From NCBI GenBank assembly GCA_965242685.1, contig OZ251487.1, positions 558,001 to 622,000 on the forward strand: 64,000 bases of DNA, read 5' to 3'. The notes under the pieces were generated by a model, which was given only the letters and a program-made list of their open reading frames with translations, was not told where the DNA came from and ran no database searches. Positions 17,234 to 26,541 of the stretch are shown here, in pieces. The position numbers were made by a program, and so were the translations under genes. How positions within the stretch are numbered: the first letter of the stretch is position 1; the number at the start of each line of letters is the position of its first letter. This DNA comes from G965215055 sp965242685. GTDB taxonomy: Bacteria > Pseudomonadota > Gammaproteobacteria > UBA4575.

Positions 17234-17917
17234 TTGTCACGGCATAGGCGGGCAATCGTGCTCCTTTCGGGCGGGCTGGATTCGGCGACCACATTGGCGG
17301 TTGCTTGCTCACAGGGATTCATCTGCCATGCATTGAGTTTTCGCTATGGTCAGCGGCATGACGCCGAGTTGACGGCGGCAACAAAGATCGCCCGTGCCGT
17401 AAACGTCAGCGAGCATAGGATATTCGATATTGATCTTGCGACGTTCAAAGGCTCCGCCCTTACCGATGAAAGCATGGAAGTTCCCACCAAGGCAACGGCG
17501 GGAATTCCCGCCACCTATGTGCCGGCACGCAACACGGTCTTTTTGTCCATCGCCTTGGCATGGGCCGAGGTACTCCACGCTCGGGACGTGTTTATCGGTG
17601 TCAATGCCGTAGATTATTCCGGGTATCCAGACTGTCGACCGGAGTATATTGAGGCGTATCAATCCATGGCGAATCTGGCTACCAAGGCGGGAGTAGAAGG
17701 GCAAAGGCTGGCCATCCATACGCCGCTGATTTCGCTTTCCAAGTCCGAGATTATTCGACTGGGTAGCGGCTTGGGGGTGGATTATTCACTTACAGTTTCC
17801 TGTTATGTGGCGGATCACCTCGGCAGGGCGTGTGGAGTGTGTGACGCCTGCCGTTTTCGCAAGCGGGGATTCACGGATGCCGGCATTGAAGATCCGACTT
17901 TATACCGTGGGCGTTAG
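17234..17917 (+). CDS. queC: 7-cyano-7-deazaguanine synthase QueC
   Basis: ATP-dependent conversion of CDG to preQ0. The PP-loop is VLLSGGLDSATTLAVA, and the C-terminal zinc site is built from Cys residues in SCYVADHLGRACGVCDACRF. Central TYVPARNTVFLSIALAWAE and GVNAVDYSGYPDCRPEYIEA are diagnostic for QueC. The start is a TTG at 17234 (SRHRRAIVLLSGG); no ATG is available close to the conserved first strand. 227 aa. Confidence 0.95.
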   Translation: MSRHRRAIVLLSGGLDSATTLAVACSQGFICHALSFRYGQRHDAELTAATKIARAVNVSEHRIFDIDLATFKGSALTDESMEVPTKATAGIPATYVPARNTVFLSIALAWAEVLHARDVFIGVNAVDYSGYPDCRPEYIEAYQSMANLATKAGVEGQRLAIHTPLISLSKSEIIRLGSGLGVDYSLTVSCYVADHLGRACGVCDACRFRKRGFTDAGIEDPTLYRGR

Positions 17918-17968
17918 TCCGTCTGCATAGAGCTTTTTTGAAATTTAGGGTACGATAGTGCGCCTTGT

Positions 17969-18044
17969 GGGTCGTTAGCTCAGTTGGTAGAGCACCGGGC
18001 TTTTAACCCGATGGTCATAGGTTCGAGCCCTATACGACCCACCA
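17969..18044 (+). tRNA. tRNA-Lys (anticodon TTT)
   Basis: 76 nt including an encoded CCA end. The acceptor stem GGGTCGT pairs with ACGACCC, the D-arm is AGCTCAGTTGGTAGAGC, the anticodon loop is CTTTTAA and the T-arm is GGTTCGAGCC. It follows queC at 52 nt, a common order behind tol-pal-queEC. Confidence 0.97.
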
Positions 18045-18140
18045 AAATTTCACCTAAGGGAGTCTTCATCTCACCTGCTTCCATAGAGAGGTTTCTAGTA
18101 ACCTATTTGCATTATAAAATTATGAGGAGGGCGGTAAGAC

Positions 18141-20084
18141 ATGGCGGATGAAAAAATTTACTCGGTTTCAGAGGCGACGGCCGCCGCCGCATATATTGAC
18201 GCAGAAAAATACGAGTCTATGTATCGGCAATCTATAGAGGCCCCGACGAGTTTCTGGGCTGAACAGGCGGGGCAATTTATCAGTTGGTATGAAAAATGGG
18301 ACCGTGTTCTCGACTGGGATTATAGCAAGGGCCATATACGCTGGTTTGAGGGCGCAAGCCTGAACGCCTGCTACAATTGTGTGGACCGCCACTTGGATAC
18401 CAAAGGCGATCAGACTGCAATCATCTGGGAGGGTGATAATCCCGGCGATGGCCATCGCATCACCTATGGCGAATTGTATAAAGAGGTTTGCAAGTTTGCC
18501 AATGTGCTGAAATTGCACGGTGTCAAAAAGGGCGACCGCGTGTGTATCTACATGCCCATGGTGCCGGAAGCCACCTACGCAATGCTGGCCTGTGTGCGTA
18601 TCGGTGCCGTACATTCCGTCGTATTTGGCGGCTTTTCTCCCGACGCGTTACGCGATCGTATATTGGATTCGGATTGCCGTACCGTGATCACCGCCGACGA
18701 GGGGGTTAGAGGCGGTCGATGCGTGCCGTTAAAGGCTAACACGGATAAGGCGCTTGAAGCATGTCCCGATGTAAGAACGGTACTGGTAATCAAGCGGACG
18801 GGAGGAGATATCGCCTGGCATACTTCACGTGATTATTGGTATCACGAAGAAGTACGCTCGGTAAGCGATGATTGCCTACCCGAACGTATGGACGCGGAAG
18901 ACCCCCTGTTTATTTTGTACACTTCGGGTTCAACGGGAAAACCCAAGGGCGTATTGCATACCACGGGAGGCTATCTCCTGCACGTAGCGGTTACCCATAA
19001 ATACGCGTTCGACTACCATGACGGAGAAGTTTTCTGGTGTACCGCCGACGTCGGTTGGGTAACCGGCCATTCCTATGTTGTCTATGGTCCGTTGTGTAAC
19101 GGTGCGATCACCTTACTGTTTGAAGGCGTGCCCGATTATCCCGATGGAAGCCGTTTTTGGCAAGTTTGCGACAAGCACGACGTGGCCGCCTTTTACACTG
19201 CGCCCACCGTATTACGCGCATTGATGAGGTTGGGGGACGCGCCGGTCAAGAAAACCCGCCGTCATAGCTTACGGCTTTTGGGTTCGGTCGGCGAGCCGAT
19301 CAACCCCGAGGCGTGGGAATGGTATTACCACGTAGTGGGGGAAGGGCGTTGCCCGATCGTTGACACCTGGTGGCAGACCGAGACAGGAGGCTTTATGATT
19401 ACCCCGTTTCCCGGCGCCACGGCCTTGAAACCCGGCTCGGCAGGCAAGCCTTTTTTTGGCATTCAGCCCGCTATCGTCGATGAAAATGGTACCGAGCTTG
19501 AAGGGGAATGCAAAGGCAATCTTGCCATCAAGTACCCTTGGCCGGGGCAGATGCGTACTGTATATGGCGATCACCAACGCTTTATCGATACCTATTTCTC
19601 ACAATATCCGGGCCTGTATTGCAGTGGCGACGGGTGCGCGCGAGATGCGGACGGCTATTACTGGATCACGGGTCGCGTGGATGATGTGCTGAACGTATCC
19701 GGTCACCGTTTGGGCACCGCGGAAGTCGAAAGTGCGCTGGTTTTGCACGTTGCGGTGGCCGAGGCCGCCGTCGTCGGGTATCCGCATGAGATTAAGGGAC
19801 AGGGAATCTATGCCTATGTCACCCCTATGGCGGGCACGGACACCACCGAGGCGCTAAAGGAAGAACTTGTGCAACTGGTGCGAAAAGAGATCGGCGCCTT
19901 TGCCAAACCGGATATTATTCAATGGGCGCCGGGTTTGCCTAAAACGCGCTCGGGCAAGATCATGCGCCGTATCCTGAGAAAAATTGCCGCCAATGAAGTG
20001 GACGATCTGGGCGATACGACTACATTGGCCGACCCTTCCGTAGTTGCGAATGTCATTGATAATCGATTGAATCGCGAGAGATAA
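18141..20084 (+). CDS. acs: Acetyl-CoA synthetase (acetate-CoA ligase)
   Basis: AMP-forming ligase making acetyl-CoA from acetate, 647 aa (E. coli 652). The P-loop-like core LYTSGSTGKPKGVLHTTGGY, the WWQTETGG motif and the C-terminal hinge and lysine motif KTRSGKIMRRILRK are all present; Lys606 is the residue acetylated in regulated Acs enzymes. The ribosome site is GAGGAGGG ahead of ATG 18141. It ends 8 nt before the glycosyltransferase gene. Besides acetate scavenging it could serve fatty-acid turnover along with the fadB-like gene at the right edge. Confidence 0.97.
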   Translation: MADEKIYSVSEATAAAAYIDAEKYESMYRQSIEAPTSFWAEQAGQFISWYEKWDRVLDWDYSKGHIRWFEGASLNACYNCVDRHLDTKGDQTAIIWEGDNPGDGHRITYGELYKEVCKFANVLKLHGVKKGDRVCIYMPMVPEATYAMLACVRIGAVHSVVFGGFSPDALRDRILDSDCRTVITADEGVRGGRCVPLKANTDKALEACPDVRTVLVIKRTGGDIAWHTSRDYWYHEEVRSVSDDCLPERMDAEDPLFILYTSGSTGKPKGVLHTTGGYLLHVAVTHKYAFDYHDGEVFWCTADVGWVTGHSYVVYGPLCNGAITLLFEGVPDYPDGSRFWQVCDKHDVAAFYTAPTVLRALMRLGDAPVKKTRRHSLRLLGSVGEPINPEAWEWYYHVVGEGRCPIVDTWWQTETGGFMITPFPGATALKPGSAGKPFFGIQPAIVDENGTELEGECKGNLAIKYPWPGQMRTVYGDHQRFIDTYFSQYPGLYCSGDGCARDADGYYWITGRVDDVLNVSGHRLGTAEVESALVLHVAVAEAAVVGYPHEIKGQGIYAYVTPMAGTDTTEALKEELVQLVRKEIGAFAKPDIIQWAPGLPKTRSGKIMRRILRKIAANEVDDLGDTTTLADPSVVANVIDNRLNRER

Positions 20085-20091
20085 AGACAGC

Positions 20092-21210
20092 GTGTCGGCC
20101 CTGCGCTTGGCATTGATCGGTCACGGCCATTTACCGATACCTCCCCAGGGATTTGGTGCCGTTGAAACCCTGATATGGGACTATAAGACTTACCTGGAGA
20201 AACTGGGTCACACGGTTGTTGTCGTCAACACCAAGAATGAGTGGGAAATTATCGGCGCGCTCCGGCGAGCGTCCCCCGACGTTGTCCACGTACATAGTGA
20301 ATCGTATGCAAAAGCAATAGCAAAAACCGACGTCCCCATAAAAATTTTTACCACACACGATCCTCATTTTCCGAGCGGGACACTCAAGCTCTACAGAAGG
20401 ATACCGCTTTTCAGCATGTTAAAAGATAACTTTTCCTTTTTTGCATTGTCCTCGGTTCATGCAAAAAAATACCTTGCTTGCGGCTGTCCTCCCGAAAGCG
20501 TTTTTGTAACCCCGAACGGCACCGATCATGAAAAATTTCGCTTCCGTAAAACCCCCGTCTATCGTGACCGCAGCATCTATTTGGGACAAATCATTAAAAG
20601 AAAGAGGCAGTATGTCTATCAAGGCATCGCCTCTATTGATTTCGTCGGGCCTATCAAAGATCGAAGGCAAAGACGTTACGGGTTTGACGACACGCGTGAA
20701 AATTACTTGGGGGAGAGGTCACGTGATCAGCTCTACGAGCACCTATCCGACTATGCAAATCTTGTTTTGTTGAGTAGGAACGAATCGGCGGCCCCTCTGG
20801 TTGTGTTGGAAGCTCTTGTTTGTGGCTTGGGCGTGGTGGTCAGCGAGGCGTGTACGCCAAACCTGGATATCTCTCTCGCATGGGTCAGTGTCATACCGGA
20901 TGACAGGCTGGACGACCTGGAATACGTCGAGAACGAAATAGCAAGGAATCGGCATATCTCCATTCAACACCGTAAACAGATACGCACCTATGGAATTGAA
21001 AACTTCTCTCAAAAGAAACAAATAGCCCGTTACGCGGATTTGTGCGTGCGGCTGTGTGCCGACGCCGGTAGAAGTTCTCGTTATACGCTTTCTCGCGGTC
21101 GGCTTGCCTATCTTTATTTCCGCTTCCACCTGCCGGCCTCCATCATCAAAGTTTTCAGTGTTGCGCTGCGTCGCTTTCATCGCCTTCGCCGCCGGCCGCT
21201 GCAATCTTGA
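20092..21210 (+). CDS. Glycosyltransferase family 4-like protein
   Basis: GT-B glycosyltransferase of 372 aa. The N-terminal domain starts LRLALIGHGHLPIPPQGFGA, as in GT4 enzymes that act on polysaccharide or glycolipid acceptors; VFVTPNGTDHEKF and the acidic motif in SRNESAAPLVVLEALVCGLG (E-x7-E type) are visible. No signal or TM segment; the C-terminus is Arg-rich (RRFHRLRRRP), possibly membrane-associating. GTG start at 20092, 8 nt after acs. It is convergent with the sulfotransferase gene, so it may contribute to the same surface glycan, but the acceptor is unknown. Confidence 0.85.
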   Translation: MSALRLALIGHGHLPIPPQGFGAVETLIWDYKTYLEKLGHTVVVVNTKNEWEIIGALRRASPDVVHVHSESYAKAIAKTDVPIKIFTTHDPHFPSGTLKLYRRIPLFSMLKDNFSFFALSSVHAKKYLACGCPPESVFVTPNGTDHEKFRFRKTPVYRDRSIYLGQIIKRKRQYVYQGIASIDFVGPIKDRRQRRYGFDDTRENYLGERSRDQLYEHLSDYANLVLLSRNESAAPLVVLEALVCGLGVVVSEACTPNLDISLAWVSVIPDDRLDDLEYVENEIARNRHISIQHRKQIRTYGIENFSQKKQIARYADLCVRLCADAGRSSRYTLSRGRLAYLYFRFHLPASIIKVFSVALRRFHRLRRRPLQS

Positions 21211-21235
21211 AAGGCACTTTTTGCTTGAGCCAATT

Positions 21236-22324
21236 TCAGGCGTTGGTGCGTGCCAGCAACTGCCGATGGAGTTCGCGTGCCTCTTCAAGCAGGGATGGGG
21301 GGATGTTTGAGTCAACGGTGTGACGGGTCGAGGACCGGAATCGGCGGGCGGCAGCGGCCAGATCGGTGGATGGAAGTCCCGTCGCCTGGGCGATGCGAGA
21401 CAGGGCGGCGACCGGCTCCGTCAGCATGGAATCATAGCTGACAAACACTATTTTATCGTCCGTACCGGTAAGCAGATACCCGTATGCCGCACACCAGTAT
21501 CTGAGCCAAAAGTCCGCGCTATCCGTGTGATGCGGAGTTTCTTGTTTTAGCCAAGGCTCGAAACATACGGGATGGAAGTTTGCACCAAAATCGAAATGAC
21601 CGATGTCCCGCATGTAACGTTGGGTAAAAGGTTCGGTGGTATGCAGGCTTAGGAAATTGCGGTGCTGGCGTAGTAGAGAAGCGGCATGATCAAGCGGATC
21701 GCGAAACAAGACGAGCACGATAGCGTCGGGAAACAACCGGGTGATTTTGGGAATGCGGGATACGTTCATATTATTTTTTGAGAGGTATCGCACATGGTTT
21801 GTTCTCCCGGTTGCGCGAGCTTGTAGGGCGATTATCTTGGTGATGTGGGCCTTGAAGAAAGTGTCGAATTCTCCGTGAACGTCTCGGTCGTCTGCCGCCC
21901 AAGTGGCAATGCGGTCATCAAAGTATTTGTCGGGCCAGAATGCGTGCCACAGGGTCTCTTCAAATGCCTCGGGGCTGTCGTAGCTGATGATCATGCCGTC
22001 GCCGTGGGCGCGCTTGAAAGGGATGCTATCGGCCCGCAGGCGACGCGAAAAGGTATGCCACAGCAGTGGGGTCATCAAAAACGGCATGTTCCGGTACGTG
22101 TGTGTAGCGAAACAATCAAGTGCGCTCAGAATCTCTAGCAAAAGTGTAGTACCGGCACGTGGTAACGCGGTAATAAATACCGGTCGATCAATTTCAATAT
22201 TTTTGAAACGTTTGGAGTAGATGAGGTTTTCAATGTCGACCAATGCCTTTTGAAAGTTGATGGTGGAAAAGGCCAGGCGATGCAAAAGCCGATCCAGTTT
22301 GGAATACCGATCTTGAAATTTCAT
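21236..22324 (-). CDS. Sulfotransferase (PAPS-dependent type)
   Basis: Protein of 362 aa with the sulfotransferase fold. The 5'-phosphosulfate loop is FITALPRAGTTLLLEILSAL and the 3'-phosphate motif is IVLVLFRDPLDHAASLLRQH. The protein has no signal peptide, so it acts in the cytosol, probably on a glycan, lipid or peptide precursor. It ends a minus-strand set of four genes: ASST-like A, ASST-like B, small membrane protein, sulfotransferase. The acceptor cannot be told from sequence. Confidence 0.86.
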   Translation of the reverse strand: MKFQDRYSKLDRLLHRLAFSTINFQKALVDIENLIYSKRFKNIEIDRPVFITALPRAGTTLLLEILSALDCFATHTYRNMPFLMTPLLWHTFSRRLRADSIPFKRAHGDGMIISYDSPEAFEETLWHAFWPDKYFDDRIATWAADDRDVHGEFDTFFKAHITKIIALQARATGRTNHVRYLSKNNMNVSRIPKITRLFPDAIVLVLFRDPLDHAASLLRQHRNFLSLHTTEPFTQRYMRDIGHFDFGANFHPVCFEPWLKQETPHHTDSADFWLRYWCAAYGYLLTGTDDKIVFVSYDSMLTEPVAALSRIAQATGLPSTDLAAAARRFRSSTRHTVDSNIPPSLLEEARELHRQLLARTNA

Positions 22325-22354
22325 GTTTGATCGGATGAGAGGGGGGATGTGGTT

Positions 22355-22570
22355 TTATTTATTGTTCCGGTACGCGGTCGTTTTCCATTTGCGAAGCACT
22401 TGTTTGATGGGATACCAGACAAGGCCGGCGATTATCAGTAGCCCGATGCCGAGCAGCACCAGCAGCGGACCGAGGGCGATCAAACCCGCCCCGGGGCCAA
22501 TGTAGGCCGCTATGGCGATTAGTTCCGTTGGTATTGCAATGTTCAAGGGTTCATTTTCCGTTTCTGTCAA
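22355..22570 (-). CDS. Small membrane protein with GPGAG hairpin
   Basis: 71 aa, one long or two short TM segments: IAAYIGPGAGLIALGPLLVL followed by LGIGLLIIAGLVWYP and a basic tail. The pattern of YIGPGAG then a hydrophobic stretch ending in WP and basic residues is one I recognise from small proteins encoded beside sulfotransferases and type-I phosphodiesterase genes in marine bacteria; no function is known to me. Its start overlaps the end of the ASST-like gene by 20 nt, indicating coupling. Confidence 0.7.
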   Translation of the reverse strand: MTETENEPLNIAIPTELIAIAAYIGPGAGLIALGPLLVLLGIGLLIIAGLVWYPIKQVLRKWKTTAYRNNK

Positions 22571-24062
22571 GATAATACATCCCCTGGAGCACGTGTCGCA
22601 CTGCCCTGGTTTTTCTTTCTTCGGGGTAATGCTCTATGTGCGATGCGTTATGCACGGAGGTGAACTCGGTCAGTATTTCGCCGTCGGCAATGTGTACTTC
22701 AACAGCCTTTCCATCAATGGAGAACGTGATGATAACCCGTTTTCGATCAGGGGAGATAGAAATATGTCCTCCTTTTATGGTGAACAGATTTTTTATGGGT
22801 TCGGGGGTTGTGTCACTTGGGAAGATGGTGGTCTCCCTGCCATCTTTCAGATCAACCATAAGCAACCTCGAGGCGTCGTATTTTCTTCCTCCCAGGTTGT
22901 CAAGCATGAGAAATTTTGAACCTTCGAGATGCATAACGCTGTGCTGGGCAAAGAAACTGCCGCGTATAAACCGTTTTAACCGGTAATTGCTGCGGTCAAT
23001 GATGCCGAAGGCATTCAGGTTCCTGAGGGAAACCACAAGATCTCCCGGTTTCCCTCCGTCAATCTCTGTGGTGTCTTCTTGCAATACGTGCGCAAAGTTG
23101 AGATGAATGGGATTACAGGGGTTGCGGACATTGAGTAGAGTCAGGGCATACGGGGATTCAAGAAGTGCATCGAAAACGGGAATCTCTTCCAACATTTTTC
23201 CTTCCCCGTCAATAATGCGAATGTTATCCCTGTAATATTTTTCCGTGCATTTCATTGTAAATTTGTTTACATGGCCCATTGAAGGCAATCCCGCCTCTGC
23301 CAAAGGTTTGTTGGGACTGACGTAGTGGCGGCCTTCGCCGATACGAAAGCCGGGCACCAGGGCCACGTCGCCGTCTACCAGATAGGGTATATGATGGCTG
23401 GAATCATCACGATACCAGACGATTTGACCGGCACGGTTTATGCGCGCGCTGCCGCCGCTATAAGGAAAGGTGTTTCCAGTATGCATGACAACCAGCAAGT
23501 CACCGTTGGGGTACTGCGCGACGCCGGATATATCCACGTGTTTGGAAAATGAGAAAGTAGGTAACTTTTCTTTGGGGAAATAAACGATGGGGTTTGTATC
23601 GGCTAGCTCGTTCAAACGATAAGGGTAGGCGTGTACTACTTTACCTTGGCCGGCATACTCGACCGCAAGGCAGCCCGTGTAGCCGGGACAATACTCGGCA
23701 AAGTGCTCCTTTCCTCCCGGAAAAAGGACCGGATCAATAAGCTTGCCACCGGAAATAAATCTGATACGGTGCGACGCGACGCTTTCAGGAGGGATGTCTA
23801 CAAACTTCGACCATATGGGTAGGGGGCCTTTTAGGCTTTTTTCTTCGGGCGATTCGATCAGGTTCGAGGTGGTTTTTTGGACGGCGGACAAGACGTTGGA
23901 TGGGAATATCTCCTGCTGTTGCACGACCATGCCGGCGATGAATGCCGTCAGCGTGATGGAAATAATAAACGCGGGCAGCGGTGCTTTTTCCCGCAGCCAG
24001 TAAAAAGCTTTCTTGTACACTATGCCGTATGACTTGAAGATGGAGGGTTCATCTTCTATCAA
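22551..24062 (-). CDS. Arylsulfotransferase (ASST) family protein, copy B
   Basis: 503-aa protein resembling the ASST family (Arylsulfotran_2 type), which transfer sulfate between phenolic donors and acceptors without PAPS in characterised members. One N-terminal TM helix (LPAFIISITLTAFIAGMVV) anchors a large beta-propeller-like periplasmic domain with repeated HxNFAH-, FIRGSFFAQHS- and HNASH-type motifs; conserved His residues in PIHLNFAH, AQHSVMH and VHNASHIEHY fit the family. The ATG at 24062 lies 14 nt inside the end of copy A. About 85-90 percent identical to copy A by eye. Confidence 0.78.
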   Translation of the reverse strand: MIEDEPSIFKSYGIVYKKAFYWLREKAPLPAFIISITLTAFIAGMVVQQQEIFPSNVLSAVQKTTSNLIESPEEKSLKGPLPIWSKFVDIPPESVASHRIRFISGGKLIDPVLFPGGKEHFAEYCPGYTGCLAVEYAGQGKVVHAYPYRLNELADTNPIVYFPKEKLPTFSFSKHVDISGVAQYPNGDLLVVMHTGNTFPYSGGSARINRAGQIVWYRDDSSHHIPYLVDGDVALVPGFRIGEGRHYVSPNKPLAEAGLPSMGHVNKFTMKCTEKYYRDNIRIIDGEGKMLEEIPVFDALLESPYALTLLNVRNPCNPIHLNFAHVLQEDTTEIDGGKPGDLVVSLRNLNAFGIIDRSNYRLKRFIRGSFFAQHSVMHLEGSKFLMLDNLGGRKYDASRLLMVDLKDGRETTIFPSDTTPEPIKNLFTIKGGHISISPDRKRVIITFSIDGKAVEVHIADGEILTEFTSVHNASHIEHYPEERKTRAVRHVLQGMYYLDRNGK

Positions 24063-25545
24063 GATAATGAACCCCGCCCCGTAATACGTGTCGCACTACC
24101 TTGGTTTTTTTTTCTTCGGGGTAGTGCTCTATGTGCGATGCATTATGCACGGAGGTGAACTCGGTCAGTACTTCACCATCGGCAATGCGTACTTCAATAG
24201 CCTTTCCATCATTGGAGAACGTGATGATAACCCGTTTTCTGTCGGGGGAGATAGAAATATGTCCCCTGTTCATGGTGAACAGATTTTTTATGGATTCGGG
24301 GGTTGTGTCACTTGGGAAGATGGTGGTCTCCCTGCCATCTTTCAGGTCAACCATAAGCAGCCGCGAGGCGTCGTATTTTCTTCCTCCCAGGTTGTCAAGC
24401 ATGAGAAATTTTGAACCTTCGAGATGCGTAACGCTGTGCTGGGCAAAGAAACTGCCGCGTATAAACCGTTTTAACCGGTAATTATTGCGGTCAATGATGC
24501 CGAAGGCATTCAGGTCCCTGAGGGAAACCACAAGATCTCCCGGTTTCCCCCCGTCAATCTCTGTGGCGTCTTCTTGCAATACGTGCACAAAATTGAGATG
24601 AATGGGATCACAAGGGTAGGGGACGCTGAGTAGAATCAGTGCATACGGGGATTTAAGAAGCGCATCGAAAACGGGAATCTCTTCCAACATTTTTCCTTCC
24701 CCGTCAATAATGCGAACGATATCCATATAATATTTTTTCGCGCATTTCATTTTAAATTTGTTTACATGGCCCGTTGAAGGAAATCCCGCCTCTGCCAAAG
24801 GTTTGTTGGGACTGACATAGTGGCGGCCTTCGCCGATACGAAAGCCGGGTACCAGGGCCACGTCGCCGTCCACCAGATAGGGCATATGATGACTGTAATC
24901 TTGGCGATACCAAACGATTTGGCCGGCACGGTTTACGCGCGCAACGCCGTAGCTATAAGGGAAGGTTTTTGTACTTTGCATGGCAATCAGCAAGTCACCG
25001 TTGGAGTACTGCGCGACGCCGGATATATCCACGTGTTTGGAAAATGAGAAAGTAGGTAACTTTTCGTGGGAGAAGTAAACGATAGGTTTTGTATCGTCTA
25101 GCTCGTTCAAACGATAAGGATAGGCGTGTACTACTTTGCCCCGGCCGGCATACTCGACCGCAAGGCAGCCCGTGTAGCCGGGACAATATTCGACAAATTG
25201 CCCGTCTCCTCCCGAAAAAAGGACCGGATCAATAAGCTTGCCACCAGAAATAAATCTGATATGGTGCGATGCGACGCTTTCAGGAGGGATATCTACAAAC
25301 TTCGACCATGTGGGGAGGGGGCCTTTTAGGTTTTTTTCTTCGGGCGATTCGATCAGGTTCGAGGCGGTTTTTTGGACGGCGGACAAGACGTTGGATGGGA
25401 ATATCTCCTGCTGTTGTACGACCATGCCGGCGATGAATGTCGTCAGCGCGATAGAAATAATAAACGCGGGCAGCGGTGCTTTTTCCCGCAGCCAGTAACA
25501 AGATTTCTTGTACACTATGCCGTATGATTTGAAGATGGAAGGTAT
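22555..25545. repeat. Tandem duplication of about 1.5 kb (two ASST-like genes)
   Basis: The two ASST-like genes and a few tens of bases upstream of each form a direct tandem repeat with a unit of about 1495 bp (the equivalent GTG codons are at 25515 and 24020). The match extends into the region before each start (CCGTATGA..TTGAAGATGG near 24030 and 25520). Both copies are intact. Confidence 0.85.
24049..25515 (-). CDS. Arylsulfotransferase (ASST) family protein, copy A
   Basis: 488-aa paralogue directly upstream of copy B in the same direction. The start is a GTG at 25515 (VYKKSCYWLREKAPLPAF); an in-frame TAA shortly upstream excludes the longer MIEDEPSIF-type N-terminus seen in copy B, although the DNA upstream of the GTG is still homologous. 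Same architecture: TM anchor, then a periplasmic domain with PIHLNFVH, AQHSVTH and VHNASHIEHY. Variation is concentrated around residues 110-215 and 255-300, leaving the core almost unchanged, which suggests altered acceptor specificity rather than decay. Confidence 0.78.
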   Translation of the reverse strand: MYKKSCYWLREKAPLPAFIISIALTTFIAGMVVQQQEIFPSNVLSAVQKTASNLIESPEEKNLKGPLPTWSKFVDIPPESVASHHIRFISGGKLIDPVLFSGGDGQFVEYCPGYTGCLAVEYAGRGKVVHAYPYRLNELDDTKPIVYFSHEKLPTFSFSKHVDISGVAQYSNGDLLIAMQSTKTFPYSYGVARVNRAGQIVWYRQDYSHHMPYLVDGDVALVPGFRIGEGRHYVSPNKPLAEAGFPSTGHVNKFKMKCAKKYYMDIVRIIDGEGKMLEEIPVFDALLKSPYALILLSVPYPCDPIHLNFVHVLQEDATEIDGGKPGDLVVSLRDLNAFGIIDRNNYRLKRFIRGSFFAQHSVTHLEGSKFLMLDNLGGRKYDASRLLMVDLKDGRETTIFPSDTTPESIKNLFTMNRGHISISPDRKRVIITFSNDGKAIEVRIADGEVLTEFTSVHNASHIEHYPEEKKTKVVRHVLRGGVHYLDRR

Positions 25546-25587
25546 AATTTATTCTACGTACCCGGCAAGTATACAGTAGCTATAGAA

Positions 25588-26541
25588 GTGAGTCATGTAA
25601 TGCCTCCATGGAAATCTCCGGCCAAGAAGCGATGGGTATTTCTGTCGGTTAATCGCTACCGACTCTATAAATACGGCATCCCCGTCTTTTTGGTTTTTTA
25701 CCTGTTTATGGTGGGGGTGGGTGGTACCGTCGGAGATCGTAGAGTGGAAGTAATTCCATTTTTCTCATGGAAACTTTTTTCAAATACCCCTTCCCAATGG
25801 CAAAGGGTAGACTCTGCCGTTATAGTACATTCGATAGAGGGTCGGCCGGTCGCCGAACGTTACTTGGTGCCCAATGACAATAACCTGGATCGGACGGTGC
25901 TTAGGATCACTGTCAGAAAGTGTCGTTATCACTTTGACGAATGCAATGAAATCGTAAGGCGGCACCTTTATCCAATTGTCAACAGACAGGCGCAAAGCAA
26001 CAATGTTGAATTTAGCATCGTAACAGTGAGCGTCGACCTGCGCGAGGTGCAAAAGAACATCGACAATCTTTCGCGGGGAGAGACAAAAGTAGATGATTAT
26101 TACCGAAGGGTAAACGTACTTGGTCGCTGGACGACGGGTGCGGGTAATTCCGGCACGAACTTTTTTCAGTTCCCGCCGCCGGGAGATGAAAGATGGAAGG
26201 ATATTACATCCTACGTCGATAAATCAAAGCCGATAATCAACGCCTATTTCGATGTTTATTTATATGAGAGGGCGTTGATATACGTCCGGCGTGCCTGCCG
26301 GTCGTCCGATTTGGCAAATCGTTTCTTTTTGCACACCTGGCCGGTGGATGAAGGACTCCGGGACGGTTTTGAAAATCTTGATTTTAAATTCATGGACGTT
26401 TACTTCAGGATGGTCGGTGAAGAATGTATGGTGGTTCGCAGTCTCCCTCAATACACCGTTGATCGTATTCGTACCGGCCAATTCAAATCTGGACGAGTGG
26501 TTTGGGAAGGTGCCGCCGACTTTACCAACCCGCAAAAATGA
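25588..26541 (+). CDS. Membrane-anchored protein, unknown function
   Basis: 317 aa with one TM helix (about residues 28-48, GIPVFLVFYLFMVGVGGTV) and a large exported domain. The C-terminal third has the sequence FLHTWPVDEGLRDGFENLDF and ends with a pattern SLPQYTVDRIRTGQF. I recall a similar FLHxxP...GFxNLDF...LPxYxxxRIRTGQ domain in bacterial surface-polysaccharide and sulfotransferase neighbourhoods. No enzymatic motif is evident. GTG start at 25588 (an ATG at 25600 is in frame). Divergent from the ASST-like genes across a 72-nt spacer, and coupled to the next gene by an ATGA overlap. Confidence 0.65.
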   Translation: MSHVMPPWKSPAKKRWVFLSVNRYRLYKYGIPVFLVFYLFMVGVGGTVGDRRVEVIPFFSWKLFSNTPSQWQRVDSAVIVHSIEGRPVAERYLVPNDNNLDRTVLRITVRKCRYHFDECNEIVRRHLYPIVNRQAQSNNVEFSIVTVSVDLREVQKNIDNLSRGETKVDDYYRRVNVLGRWTTGAGNSGTNFFQFPPPGDERWKDITSYVDKSKPIINAYFDVYLYERALIYVRRACRSSDLANRFFLHTWPVDEGLRDGFENLDFKFMDVYFRMVGEECMVVRSLPQYTVDRIRTGQFKSGRVVWEGAADFTNPQK

